From positions 1,337,501-1,401,500 of the forward strand of contig VICG01000007.1 of assembly GCA_008692225.1 (NCBI GenBank): 64,000 nt of DNA, given 5' to 3'. How positions within the stretch are numbered: the stretch's first letter is position 1; each line of letters opens with the position of its first letter. This stretch comes from Monilinia fructicola (lineage: Eukaryota > Ascomycota > Leotiomycetes > Helotiales > Sclerotiniaceae). The notes under the pieces were generated by a model that was not told the DNA's origin, made no database searches, and saw nothing but the letters and a program-made list of their open reading frames with translations. The translations under genes were made by a program, and so were the position numbers. This document shows, piece by piece, positions 23,959 to 34,962 of the stretch.

Positions 23959-25886
23959 ATGGCCTACAATCAGAAGGTCGAGGCCTTCAGGGAAGAAGAA
24001 TACCCTATGATGACAGGTGAGTTCACGCAAAGATTCCTAGATTATATAACTTCCAATCGCTAAGTCTAGACAGGGAAAACATATCTTGACCATGCGGGCA
24101 CAAGTAAGACGTTTACCATCTCACTCCTATTTCCTCATTGATTCCAAGTCATAATGTTAAATCTTCGGACATTCTGCTCGTCAGATGGCTAGGCTTTTTA
24201 TATCTTGGTTTTAAGGGAAAACTTATACATCACAGAGTGCTAACAATGATACGCGTAGCTATCTATGCGAAGTCTTTAATTGACAAATTTTCGGGTGAGA
24301 TGGTGGGAAATCTCTATGGCAACCCCCACTCGGCCTCCGCTCCAGCACAGCTTTCTGGAATTATCGTGGACTCTGTGCGTGAACAGGCATTGAGGTTTCT
24401 TGGGGCCGATCCTGCTCATTTTGACCTCGTCTTCACCGCAAATGCTACCGCAGCGATAAAATTGGTAGCAGAAAGCTTCAGAGATCTTGCGTTAGAGAGT
24501 TCGACATCAGGATCATTTTGGTACGGTTATCATAAAGACGCTCATACGAGTCTCGTCGGCCCACGAGAGCATACCCATGGACAGCATCACTGCTTTACCA
24601 GCGACCAAGAAGTAGAAGACTGGTTATTTGGTTACAGACCTCTTCCTGGGAGGAGGGAGGATGATGAAACGCCAGGAATCTTTGCATTTCCTGGTCAATC
24701 AAATATGACCGGTCGTCGGTTACCACTCTCGTGGAGTAGAAAGCTGCGAAAGTCTACACGCATTTCACACCAGAATACCTACTCCCTCTTGGATGCTGCT
24801 GGCCTTGCGACAACAGCTCAACTTGATTTCAGTGATCCAGAAGCAGCTCCTGACTTTACTGTCCTTTCATTCTACAAAATTTTTGGCTTTCCCGATCTTG
24901 GAGCTCTGATAGTCCGCAGAAAGTCGGCGCACATATTAACTTGGCGGAAATATTTTGGCGGGGGTACAGTATCATCTCTCACAGTACTTCATGAAGCATC
25001 CTACCACAGAAAGGATGCCACGATTCATGACGGCCTAGAGGATGGTACATTGCCATTTCATTCGATCATTGCACTTGGCTGTGCCATTGATGTGCACCGT
25101 GATCTCTATGGCTCGATGGCCAAGATATCCTCGCATACAATGTTCCTCACTCGGCGTCTCTACGAGGGCCTATCAAATCTTCGTCACTTTAACGGCCGGC
25201 CTGTATGTGAGATTTATCATGACGCAACAAATACCCACCCTTATAGCGACGCCAATACACAGGGTGCCACTATAGCATTCAATATTCTACGCCCCGACGG
25301 CAGTTACGTCTCGTATTCTACCGTGGAACAGTTGGCCAACCAGAAAGAGATATACGTAAGAGCTGGGGGCTTTGCAATCCTGGAGGCATCGCTAGTTACC
25401 TCAAGGTAGCACCCTGGCATTTCAAGCGAGCTTGGTTCAGCCGGTCATCGCTGTAGCGAGTCTGAAAATACGGAGATAATCAACGGTAAGCCCACGGGCG
25501 TAGTCCGAGCCAGTTTAGGAGCCATGTCCATTCTTTCCGATGTCGACACATTTCTTGCGTTCATGTTGGAAACATTTGTTGAGGATCTAGACCTAAGCCT
25601 AAGTGGACAAACAGTTATCGTCACGGCACCTAAGCAGCACGACTCACCAATAGGCAAAAACCCAGAGGTCGTTCGTCCGGTTATCGTAAATGGACCTGGG
25701 AATTGGCCTATCAGAAAGCTTCTTCCCATCAACACGGAGCTCAAACAGGATCCAAGGGATCGGCCGCTACGACGCGATGAAGTGTATGATTGTGAGAGTA
25801 ATCACGACAGACCACTGACAAGTCATTCAACATCTTACATTCGCCAGTGCATCATACTTCAACTGGGTCAAACGATAGCGCGATAG
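23959..25886 (+). CDS. class-V aminotransferase, molybdenum-cofactor-sulfurase-like
   Basis: PLP enzyme of the fold that takes sulfur from cysteine. Exons 23959-24016, 24074-24103 and 24259-25886 join in phase to give MTGKTYLDHAGTTIYAKS, the family's N-terminal signature. Then come YGNPHSASAPAQLSG, the cofactor stretch LLDAAGLATTAQLDF and SFYKIFGFPDLGALIVRR, whose Lys should bind PLP. The C-terminal part has NGKPTGVVRASLGAMS. Between 25371 and 25436 the frame moves away and back: TTT at 25371 is one T short (CNPGGIASYL appears in the other frame) and TT at 25435 is one extra. About 571 residues in total. No MOSC domain follows, unlike full-length Moco sulfurases of about 800 residues, so the target is unclear; it may be a sulfurase-like paralog. 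The introns have good GTGAGT and GTAAGA donors. Confidence 0.8.
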
Positions 25887-25892
25887 TCATGT

Positions 25893-26113
25893 CAACTGAA
25901 GGCAAATATTGGGACGACATTAACCAAGGTGGGGGCTATGAAACTTGGCCCCCAAAATGGGAAAGAAGGCACTCGAACGAAAAGGATAGTGCAAATCCAA
26001 AATCGGATTCACGACCGACGGAGCAAAAGGGAAAAAAACCGGAAAAGACGTTATCGAGAGCCAAAAGTTTTTGGGGGTTGAATAAGGTTGTCAAGGGTAG
26101 GAGCAAGGGGTGA
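25893..26113 (+). CDS. small basic open frame after the aminotransferase
   Basis: From an ATG near 25890 a frame reads MSTEGKYWDDINQGGGYETW and ends in a Lys/Arg-rich tail (LNKVVKGRSKG) at 26113. It begins right after the aminotransferase stop, in another frame. It could be a separate short gene, or the true C-terminus of the aminotransferase reached through one more frame change. Not recognised. Confidence 0.25.
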
Positions 26114-26504
26114 TCACCGTGCTGGGTTACATTGCAGTTCGGGGTCGGTTCCGAGTGCTTGGAACGATCAATTTAAATTTTGGTGGGACTAGGCCTACCA
26201 GAGGTGTTATGATGAAGAAAGGCGCTTAGGAGTGTTACTTATCGATGATATGATACGTTGATACTTTACATCATTTTATGTACATCGTCGTGTCATGGTG
26301 GTTGTTTGTACGTTACGTTGCGTTGGGCTGCTACTTCTCCTGCTGCTGCGTGCTGCAAAGACAGCATATGCACGATACTGCTCGTTGAGTTTAGCACATA
26401 TGCAGTTGAGTATGGGTTTAATAAGTAGTTCCATGGTTGTTATGTGTTTCTTAAACCGGGGAAAAGCCAATCATTCTTCATAGCTTATCATTTACAGGCG
26501 TATT

Positions 26505-26560
26505 TCCATATACATATATACATATATACATACATATATATATACATATATATATATAAC
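26505..26560. repeat. AT-rich CATATA microsatellite
   Basis: Alternating CATATATA and TACATA units, an imperfect dinucleotide-type repeat. Confidence 0.8.
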
Positions 26561-28802
26561 ATGACATTTGTTGTGTCCTGCACGCTACTCTATATCCAGA
26601 TTACCAGGTGTTGGCTTCTAGTTCTCGTTTTCGTAGCCATGCGTTCCAAGAGACTTTCTATTCGGCTAGTTGTGTTGGTAATACTGTACATGCGATGTAC
26701 ATGTATGTACGAGCACATGTATTATCGTGATTTGATGATTTGTTGTGACAGTTAGGTCAGGTACTGTCACTACCAACTACAGCGAGTGCCATGTAGTATT
26801 ATTTACATAGTATTATGTACTCGAATCTGTCATTTTGTAGTTTATTTCATGTGATGTGTGCTTTTTCCCGTCTCACAGGCTGGGATCGGATTAGACTCCA
26901 TTTTCTGTACCCGAATCCCACATCCGGTTTCTGGCACTACAGTAAGCTGGAGGTTAATGATCTTGTTCTTCAGGAGCAGGAGACAAACGATTTCGGATTT
27001 CAAATCAGTAAGTTGGTAAGATGGTTGTAGATTAATCACCAGACTAAAATCGTTAGCTGAGCCAACGTAGATTGATTACTAGTGAGGCTAATATATTGTT
27101 TTATATCGGTGTCATTGTATCATATATTGATAAGTTTTTTCACTATCACGGTTCCATCTTCAGATTCGTTCTCATCCATACAAACCAACTATCTGGGAGT
27201 GTTCTTCCACTCACACACATCATCGATCATGTCTCGTGCGATAATCAAGTGGTAATCGACCACTGGGATCTCCCCAACAAATGTTTATCATCTTGGGTCG
27301 TGGTGAATCCATCCTTCACCCAAGCAAAGCTGCAAGGACAAAGCAGAGAGATACGATGGCAAATCCAAAACCCATTACTGCATCCAGATTATTGAGACAA
27401 CACTCCACCTTCCCTCCTCATGCATTTCCATGTATTTCCTAGCTCATCATGCATTGCCCGGCAATGTGTATATTTCCCAATCTGGTATCACCACGCCCGA
27501 GCGATTGGATAGCGACTCTACGTTCTATTTACCAGTGGATCCTCGTGGATACTATATATTGATACCACAGTAAGCTTACCAAATTTTGAAAAACATACCC
27601 TGCACGCCCAATTTTGACTCCATCACTCCATGACTCCATGACTCCATGAGACAGGCCATGATTGACCAAGCCATACAGTGTTCTTCAAGGGAGGGAAAAG
27701 TCATCTACGGAATAACTGTTGGTTGGCGTAGGTATAGAGGTGGCATACTCGGGTAGATATGCATTGGACGGACGGATTAGATACCTAGTAGAGATCACAT
27801 CTCAAAGAAGCCATTCCGTTGCCGACGCTTATCTTACTTCCTGATTCATACATCCAGGTGCACCTCATGCTGTTTATGGAAAGAAAGACATGAACCGTTT
27901 GTCTTGATTGTAAATTATGTGTGGGACGGCAATCTCAAGGCTTGGAGGCGTAGATAGACGGTTTGTGATTTGTGAGCAAATCTTCCATGATGATGTGATG
28001 TGAGGATTTCGAGGAAGGGAGGATGGAAGGATGGAAGGATGGATGATGGATGATGGATGATGGATGGATGAATGGGGCACTAAGTGGGTGTATTGGGATA
28101 TTTAATACTACCCCGCATTTTACTACATTCATATCACATGGGTTCACATTTTGGCTATGCTTAAGGAGAATGATCAACGCTGGGAAGGAAATATTGGAAA
28201 TTGGTGAACCTAACGTTTCATTGTGGATATGATGTACCACGCATTCATCCACGCATCCACGCATCCATCCATCCATCCATCATGCTGTAGTGTAGTTCGG
28301 CAAGAATGTTCGGCACTGCACATCTAGAACTAGTAGCTGTCACTCAAAGTTCAAGGTTCAGAAAAAGTAAATGTAAACATCGAGTAGAACTAGTTCTGTT
28401 GCATTATTGGCCATGGTGAAATACTAAAATCAAGATCGACCAAATGATAATGATTCATTTGGAGAACCACCATCCTAAGATTAAGTAGACCGAAAGATGC
28501 TATCGAACTATCCTCAAGCCGGAACCGAAAACAATGGGTAAAAGGGGCAATGCATTAATCTAGAGCAAGGCTGAGCCTCACGAGAAGAAATCCATGCCCA
28601 TAACCCTATATAGTGAGCCGCAACTCAATATTCCATCCGTGAGGATGTCCCGCTAAAATAACACCCATGATCCCCAAGGAAACTCCACAGACACCCATTC
28701 CTTATCACATGTCCACCCTCAAACCACCCTGACAGCTATAGCCGTAATAGCCATGACAGCAAAAGTGGGAATTCTCAAGCCGGTGCTGGTACTGCATGGG
28801 TT
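26561..28802. other. no gene seen; GGAT/CATC repeats
   Basis: Open frames are short. GGATGGAA and GGATGATGGAT units occupy about 28015-28075 and CATC units about 28245-28280. The plus-strand text 27600-27650 repeats TGACTCCA. No RNA gene is visible. Confidence 0.4.
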
Positions 28803-29241
28803 TTAGCATGGTGAAGATCCACAATCATTTTCTCTGGCATCCAAAAGATCGGGTTCGGCGCGGTTGCTCAGCTCGACAAGGTTTGGTTGCCCGTCTCGGT
28901 TATGGCGAGAGCGGATGGACTTGTATTTGGTGCTTCGTGGTCGCTGAGTTGAACAATGCTGATGGGAATATCACGCTTCGGAAGTTGAACCAAGTCAATT
29001 TGTCAGTTACATTTCTCGGCAAGCTGAACAAGGTTGAAGGGGCTGTCACGCTTTGGAAGTTGAACCAAGTCAAGTAGCGCATCACGTTTCTCGGAAGCTA
29101 AGCAAGGTTAATGGGAGACTTTTGAGCAGCACGAAGGATCTGACCAGCCGCGCCCATGGGACCGGCGACGGGAATTGGGGTTGCAACGCAGAGGTAGGTG
29201 AGAGCGACGAGAGAGAGCTTTATGATGCTCGAAGAACGCAT
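28803..29241 (-). pseudogene. decayed secreted repeat peptide precursor with kexin (KR) sites
   Basis: The ATG at 29241 opens a clear signal peptide (MRSSSIIKLSLVALTYLCVA) and a short pro-region ending KSPINLA, then TAG. With a 1-base shift the same strand continues as repeats: AEKR, DALLDLVQLPKR, DSPFNLVQLAEKC, a unit starting with a TGA stop and ending IDLVQLPKR, then DIPISIVQL. After another shift a last unit reads RDGQPNLVELSNR and a tail ending DCGSSPC, stop at 28803-28805. Units of 12-13 residues alternate in two types, and the DNA period is exactly 75 bp (the 17-mer GGAAGTTGAACCAAGTC on the plus strand at 28980 and 29055). Known secreted fungal precursors with KR-bounded repeats include alpha-type pheromones and dikaritin RiPPs, cut by KEX2 in the Golgi. 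Two stops, a lost KR (KC) and the frame changes indicate decay. Peptide function unknown. Confidence 0.65.
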
Positions 29242-29295
29242 TTTGATGGTGAAGTGCGGTAGATTGTGTTGGTAAGAGAGGTCTTGGAGGGGTGG

Positions 29296-29301
29296 TATAT
29301 A
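29296..29301 (-). promoter_or_regulatory. TATA box candidate of the repeat-peptide gene
   Basis: TATATA on the minus strand about 55 bp upstream of the ATG at 29241. Position and sequence only. Confidence 0.3.
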
Positions 29302-30875
29302 CTTGAGACGTGCAAGTGCGTTTGAGGAAGATGTTTGTTGTTTGTGGATAAGAAAGCTGAGATGGATGTCGAGATGAGGCATTTGTGGAGGCTTGTATGA
29401 CTTCTTTCTTAGTTAGAAATATCATGAGGACTTGAATCAGTAGTGAATGAGTTGATAGAGAGAAAACATGCACCCATAAGAGATCACAAGGTGCCCAGGT
29501 GTAGATTGACACTCACCAGTCCTTAAAAGTAAGAAGGATATTAGCAATAACAAAGATTGTTGATGACGGACCAAGATCTAACTTACCTAGTGGTATTGGT
29601 GGAAATCAAGACAATTGGAAACGACGTGGCTTGATACAGGGCAACAAGGTGCATTTTTTTAAGACTCATTGACCTACAAAGGTGTGAAGACGGGAGGGGC
29701 AACAACGTCGTGATTGTTTGTAAAGAGCCTCTGTCCTTGCCAGTCCTCAAGTAATGAAATGAATTGGACGATAAGGATATGGAGAGATTGATCTAACTAT
29801 CATCCTGCAATTCGGGCAAGAGAAAGACAAGAGTAAGAAATGTCAACAGAAGATTGGTCAATATAGCAAGATATACCTACCTCCTAGGCGAATATGCGTT
29901 CAAAAGCCTCTTTGCAATGAAGTTCATTAGCATCTTCCAATAGGTATAAAGAGCAAAGATCAGTCCATTCACTATTGTGTTTCGAGCCACGTTACTGGAA
30001 ACAGATAACAATACCTACCCACGGAAAAAGGAGCTTTTTGAGTTGTATTCTATTTGCAGGTGTAGCAAGTGTGTCATTTCAGAGCTCTTCCTATCATCTG
30101 ATAATGGTTGATAACAGTTGACCACACCTTGGAGACAGAACCTGACTATTGGAGAGTTATGGTTAACTGAGGGCAGGTTACAGGAAAGTGTTCCCATTGA
30201 TGCATGACTTCATCATTCTGAGTACACCGTACTGTCTACCATCTACTGCCTACTCTGAGTCTGGATCTACAGCCATTCAAGATATGAGAGCAGTCGTTAT
30301 ACGATATGCTTAATGTAACAACAGAACAAGCTTTATTGAGATACATGATAATAAACAAGGGTTTAGCTAAAATTTCTTCAAGAAACATGAATCACCTCAA
30401 CTGGTAATGCCGGCAGCATGCATGGTAGTGAAACTCTTGCCAAAATACTCAACGGTTTTATTGATAGACAAGAAGTCTCAACAACGGTATATGTTTCGCT
30501 CGTGGCAATATTAAAGAATACTCATCCAAGCATAACCCCTCATCTCAAAATGATCAGGTTGAAGGGGAAGGCCAGAAGGCCAACAGTGTCTGGGCTCTGT
30601 CGCAGACGCCAGATATTAGCCCAATTAGACTCAGCGAGAGGCAAGAAAGTTTGAGGGCACAATTGAAACTTGCGAAGACCCAGGCCTCATCTAGTCTCTT
30701 CATATGAATCTCATAGAACCAATAACCTGTAGATATTATTTCTTCCATTTCATGCTACTCCTTCATACACTGTCCATCGATCAAATGGTCCCAAATAACT
30801 AACACCATACGCCACTGCACCAATACCAAAATTCTATGCCTATCATATATACCTTCGGTTTTCGCCATTCGTCCA
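29302..30875. other. no supported gene
   Basis: Short frames on both strands (for example 30418-30654 plus, Lys/Arg-rich end) with no family features. The part next to 30876 is the 3' flank of the V-ATPase f gene. Confidence 0.35.
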
Positions 30876-31303
30876 TTAAGAAAGAGAGATAGCTCCTCTT
30901 CGATTGTCGCGGAAGTGCAAGTAAGCCTGGAAACCACAGCCGATGATGAAAACCTGTTGATTGGCACACACACATCAGCTTGTGCATCGGAAATAACTCA
31001 ACATACGGCTGACTGCTTGAGCCGGGGTCATTGAGGAGCTTGATCAAACGTACCGCATAAACAACTACAGCAGAAAAAACCGTGGCAGCAACTGCAGCCC
31101 CATCTTCGGGGTCCTCCTTTCCACCCAGTAGGGCATGGTTATTGCTCTTGAAGAGAGAGCCAATCACGGAGAGGATGATAATGGCAAATACGGAGATGAC
31201 AATACTGCGTAATGTTAGAGAATGACAAGGCCAAAGGCTAGGCAGTCAATGAGGGAGTTACGAACCAAGACCAAGCTTGCATTACTCCTACGACGGGCTT
31301 CAT
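30876..31303 (-). CDS. V-ATPase Vo subunit f (RNase kappa-like, yeast YPR170W-B homolog), one frameshift
   Basis: A small two-helix membrane protein of the vacuolar proton pump's Vo sector. Exons 31303-31262, 31204-31054 and 30953-30876. The protein begins MKPVVGVMQAWSW, has a first helix (IVISVFAIIILSVIGSLF), the loop SNNHALLGGKEDPEDGAAVA, a second helix and the tail FQAYLHFRDNRRGAISLS. Yeast YPR170W-B, of about 85 residues, has the same layout, including the NDPEDGPAVA-type loop. Intron 1 (31261-31205, GTAACT...CTAAC...GCAG) and intron 2 (31053-30954, GTACGT...AACAG) are standard. The coding sum is 271 nt, one too many; removing one base of the AA at 31263-31264 (plus strand) puts exon 2 in frame and gives 89 residues. 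The gene is probably essential for acidification, so the shift is likely a sequence error. Confidence 0.75.
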
Positions 31304-34141
31304 CTTGTTATGTAGATTTTCTATACGAGTGAGGACGTGCGAGTGTATAGAAGTGAGCTCTGCGGAGTTCTTGATGGAATTGGTTGGTGTATGGTTGGTG
31401 TCGGTAGTTGATGGTTGAGTGATGATGAAATTGAAGCTGTCGTTGAAAGTCGGCGAGTCGGAACTTAGAAAAAGTCTTGGCACTCGCTCACTCTCGATGC
31501 AGTTCGGTTCTTCCTCAGAGATTTTATCAAATTGATTGAAGCTTTCCAAAGTTATTTATTGTCGCTCCATGAATTCCACGATACGATATATTCACGATTC
31601 CGATTATCTTCCTTTACACCTTTACACCTTTACGCCAGTGATAAGCTTGACAAACTTCATGAATGGCAACTTTCTATTGTATTGGTGGTGGAAGACGTTG
31701 ATGACGAGGATATCATCTAAAGGCGGTTACAATTCTGTTTGCGGGACAACTTGCGAATTCTGAAGCACTTGTCAAGTACTCTTTGGTCTTGCTCTCCCTC
31801 GTGACATATTCCGGTGGGAAAGTGAAGATTTTACTATGTCTTGTCATATTTGGCTGTCCAAGTAGATTATTTCTGCCAATTTGCTCTCTTTGGTCTACGT
31901 CAAACTCCTTCATACGACGGCAATTGTACAAACGCTTGCTGGACCTCCACCAGACGAGTCTTCAACCATGCCTTGGGCACATGAGTTCGTCCATCCAGCT
32001 TGATTGGCATCAAAATCTCGGGTCGTTGAGGTCGCACCTGCATCCACCAACAATCATACCAAGCTGGAAATGAGGACGTGAAAAAAGACATCTAGCCACG
32101 GGTAATCGTGAAACTGCATTCGAGTTCTGATTATGTTATATGGTCATTACCCATATATCAGATATTCAGTTCAATAAATCAGAGGCCCGTGTTGCATGTT
32201 GCTTGAGGAAACTGATGAGACGAAATCCCATCGCATCGTCTTGCAAGGGGAGTTCATAAATATGATGCACCCTATCGACGATGCAGTTGCCCCTTTTCTC
32301 ATTTCCAGAGACGAGATTCATGTTGTGAACGCCTCCAAGTGTTGTTCACATACTCAGCCAATGCCATCGATCATTACCTTTGCAGGAACGCTTTGCAGGA
32401 ACGGTCTGATTTCTCTGGATTAACAACACTTGCAGATGTTGGCCAAGCTTTCTGTCAAAAAATTCGCATTGATCCACACGGTCTTTTCAGAAGCTTGACT
32501 CACGTTTATACTATTGTTCGAACGAACGGGTACTAATACTTCCGTGATATCTAAGCCATCCATACCATACAATTCGCTCAGATAGAGGTGTGCTCATGAA
32601 ACGCTGCCTCGATCTCGTTGTATAGAAAAGCCAATGCTGGGTAAAATCGGCAGTAGATTAGCCGGTATCTCTAGAACTTCCTTGCGTTAAACTTTAATGA
32701 CTCTTGATTAGTTGGTGAGAAGTTATCCATGCAATACAGTCCAATGCCGTATTCGTTCATTTGTTATTGTATCGACGGCAGCCTACATGCGGTCATCTAC
32801 TGTACTATCAATCTACGCACTATCACTGTTTCTTTTTCATCTTGCATGTTGCTTACCGTGTGACAACACAAGCAGGCGGCCAAGGGATATCACCGTTATA
32901 TAAACGTGTGAAACCAAACATCGAAATGCAAACAATGTAGTGCGTAGGGATCTGGCAGAAGATAGCTAGCGCGCGGTACTCGCAAGGTACTCGCCTCCGT
33001 AAGGTATTCTTGCTTCTCTTTCATATGTGGATCGACGAGAATTGCCCTCCGACTTTCATAAAGTCAACATCCAGCAGATTCTGCTAACCATCAAAGCGTT
33101 CCCTGAATCCTCGTGTTCCTGAGAAAGAAAGAGCCCTAGAATAATTGACGCAAGGTTTTAGACGCTCGGAGTTCAGGGGTTTCAACGAAACGAAAAGCTT
33201 AACCAATTGGTGGGTCAGCGTTACCCCAAATCCCGACACTTCGCAAATCCATGTAACGAATCTCCTTTTAACCATGATATCACTCACAATGCTACTGGAT
33301 ACCAAGAACGATTCCAAGAACAAATTTCCAATTTCACGTAAGTGTTGGATGGAATTGATGGCGTGAGGAGGTTGGGAATAAGTATCACCAACGTGGTGCT
33401 TCTATCCAACCTCTCTTTTGTTACACAGCACGTCTTGGCTTGATTTGGCCATTAACTTCAAAGTCTGATGGCCATGGACCGATGAAACATGAAAAACCCG
33501 CCAGATCCGAAGTATCTACCCTATTTCTTACATCCACCGAACTCGAAACAACCTTGGTGGTTGATTATTGATATGTCGGCCCTGATTGTCTTTGTCTACC
33601 ACAGTTGAAGTAGGGGAAACGGCCGTGGCTTTAGAACTGCAATTAAAGTGTTTGGGGAGCATAAAGCCTTATCCACTATTTTCAACGCTTGTCCAGAGGG
33701 ATATGCTTATGATTTGTTGAACAAAGGGTTGGCGCAGCAAGTTTGCTGCAGCCTTCAAAAGCTTTGTGGCACGGTGTGACAAGGCTATTAGATATCCCAC
33801 TATCCATAGGTGATCATTATAGAAGTGAATTATTGGGATGGAACGATCCACAATCTCTGATTCAAATACCTTTGTTCTTCCCCTCCTTAATTGTTCGCTA
33901 CCTATCCACACTCGTTCTTCTGAGTATTATACTTTAAATAGTTTCAATACTCTGTGATTGTCAGTGTTCACTTCGGAAACCATTCACCTCGTTGCTTCCT
34001 TTGATGGTGAGTGTTTATTTACAAGCGAACGTACGTTGACTTAAAAGCTGACCCTTCTTCTTTAGTTCATCACCCTTCGTTAAGAAGATTTACTGAACTC
34101 TTGCAAATCTCCCAAACACCCAAGCCTTACAATCTATCAAG
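31304..34141. other. no supported gene
   Basis: Short, overlapping frames only. The part from 31304 to about 31550 is the promoter side of the V-ATPase f gene, and roughly 33900-34141 is the promoter and CT-rich leader of the SOD gene. A small repeat (TTTACACC, 31612-31632) is present. Confidence 0.4.
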
Positions 34142-34962
34142 ATGTATTCAAACATTATATCATCGGTCCTCCTAGCCACTATTCTCGGTTTTTCCCATGC
34201 GCAAACCACAACAGAGCCAATCACCGGCACCTTGGGTAACGCAACCATCCCCGAAGACAACCCCGTGGGTCCAATCTACGTCGCCGAACTTCCAGACACA
34301 GAGTTCTTCAACCCAGACGATCCACGTGGTAACATCAAAGGCTCCGTCTCCGCCAAGGCAAACCCCGATGGTATTGGTGTTCAATTTCAAATCCAATTCT
34401 CCAACCTCCCCACAAGTGGTGGACCATTCAGTAAGCCCTCCACCCCCTAATCCAATCTTTCATAACTAATTCAGCCCCAGTCTACCACCTCCACTCCACG
34501 CCTGTTCCCACAGATGGAAACTGCACCGGGACTCTCGGCCATCTGGACCCTTTTCTTCGGGGCGAAATGCCTGCTTGCAACGAATCTCTCCCACAAACCT
34601 GTCAAGTAGGCGATCTCTCCGGGAAACACGGTAAAATCACGTCGGATCCTTTTCAAGCATCTTATGTTGATGAATTTGCATCGACACTCCCAGGCCTGGG
34701 GTCTTTCTTTGGAAATCGCTCCTTGGTTATACATTTTGGTAACAAAACCAGAATCACTTGTGCTAATTTTACCTTGTTGGATGGGGTCATCGGTGGTGAG
34801 GATGGCGATGACAAGACAAATAGCACAAGAGCGGGGGCAAACGGAACTGCTACCAGTACTGGAGGACCGTTGCAGTACACCGGAAGTGGCGTCGCTGGAA
34901 AGTTGAGTGTTCAGGGTAGCTTGCTCGCGGCTCTGGGTGCTGCGTTGGTGTTCGCACTATAA
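34142..34962 (+). CDS. cell-surface Cu-only superoxide dismutase, GPI-anchored
   Basis: Extracellular enzyme that converts superoxide to H2O2 and O2. Exon 1 is 34142-34430 and exon 2 is 34475-34962, joined across a 44-nt intron (GTAAGC, branch ACTAAT, end TTCAG); 258 residues. A signal peptide (to about residue 20, ending FSHA) is followed by a Cu/Zn-SOD-like beta-barrel. Copper ligands visible: His101 and His103 (YHLH), His119 (LGHLDPF) and His183 (LVIHFGNK). Cys113 and Cys192 could form the conserved disulfide. The motif VGDLSGKHGKI follows the fungal SOD4/5-type pattern, and the Zn-binding Asp region is not evident, which suggests the Cu-only class. A Ser/Thr/Gly-rich stretch and a hydrophobic C-terminus (LLAALGAALVFAL) indicate a GPI anchor. 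The gene is intact. In pathogens such enzymes counter host oxidative bursts; that role is inferred here. Confidence 0.85.

Noticed and set aside
29075..29120. 5S rRNA-like words (CTCGGAAGCTAAGCAAGG)
   Set aside because: The match is confined to one stretch; the rest of a 5S gene, its internal control boxes and the pairing ends are missing, and the strand codes for the repeat peptide.
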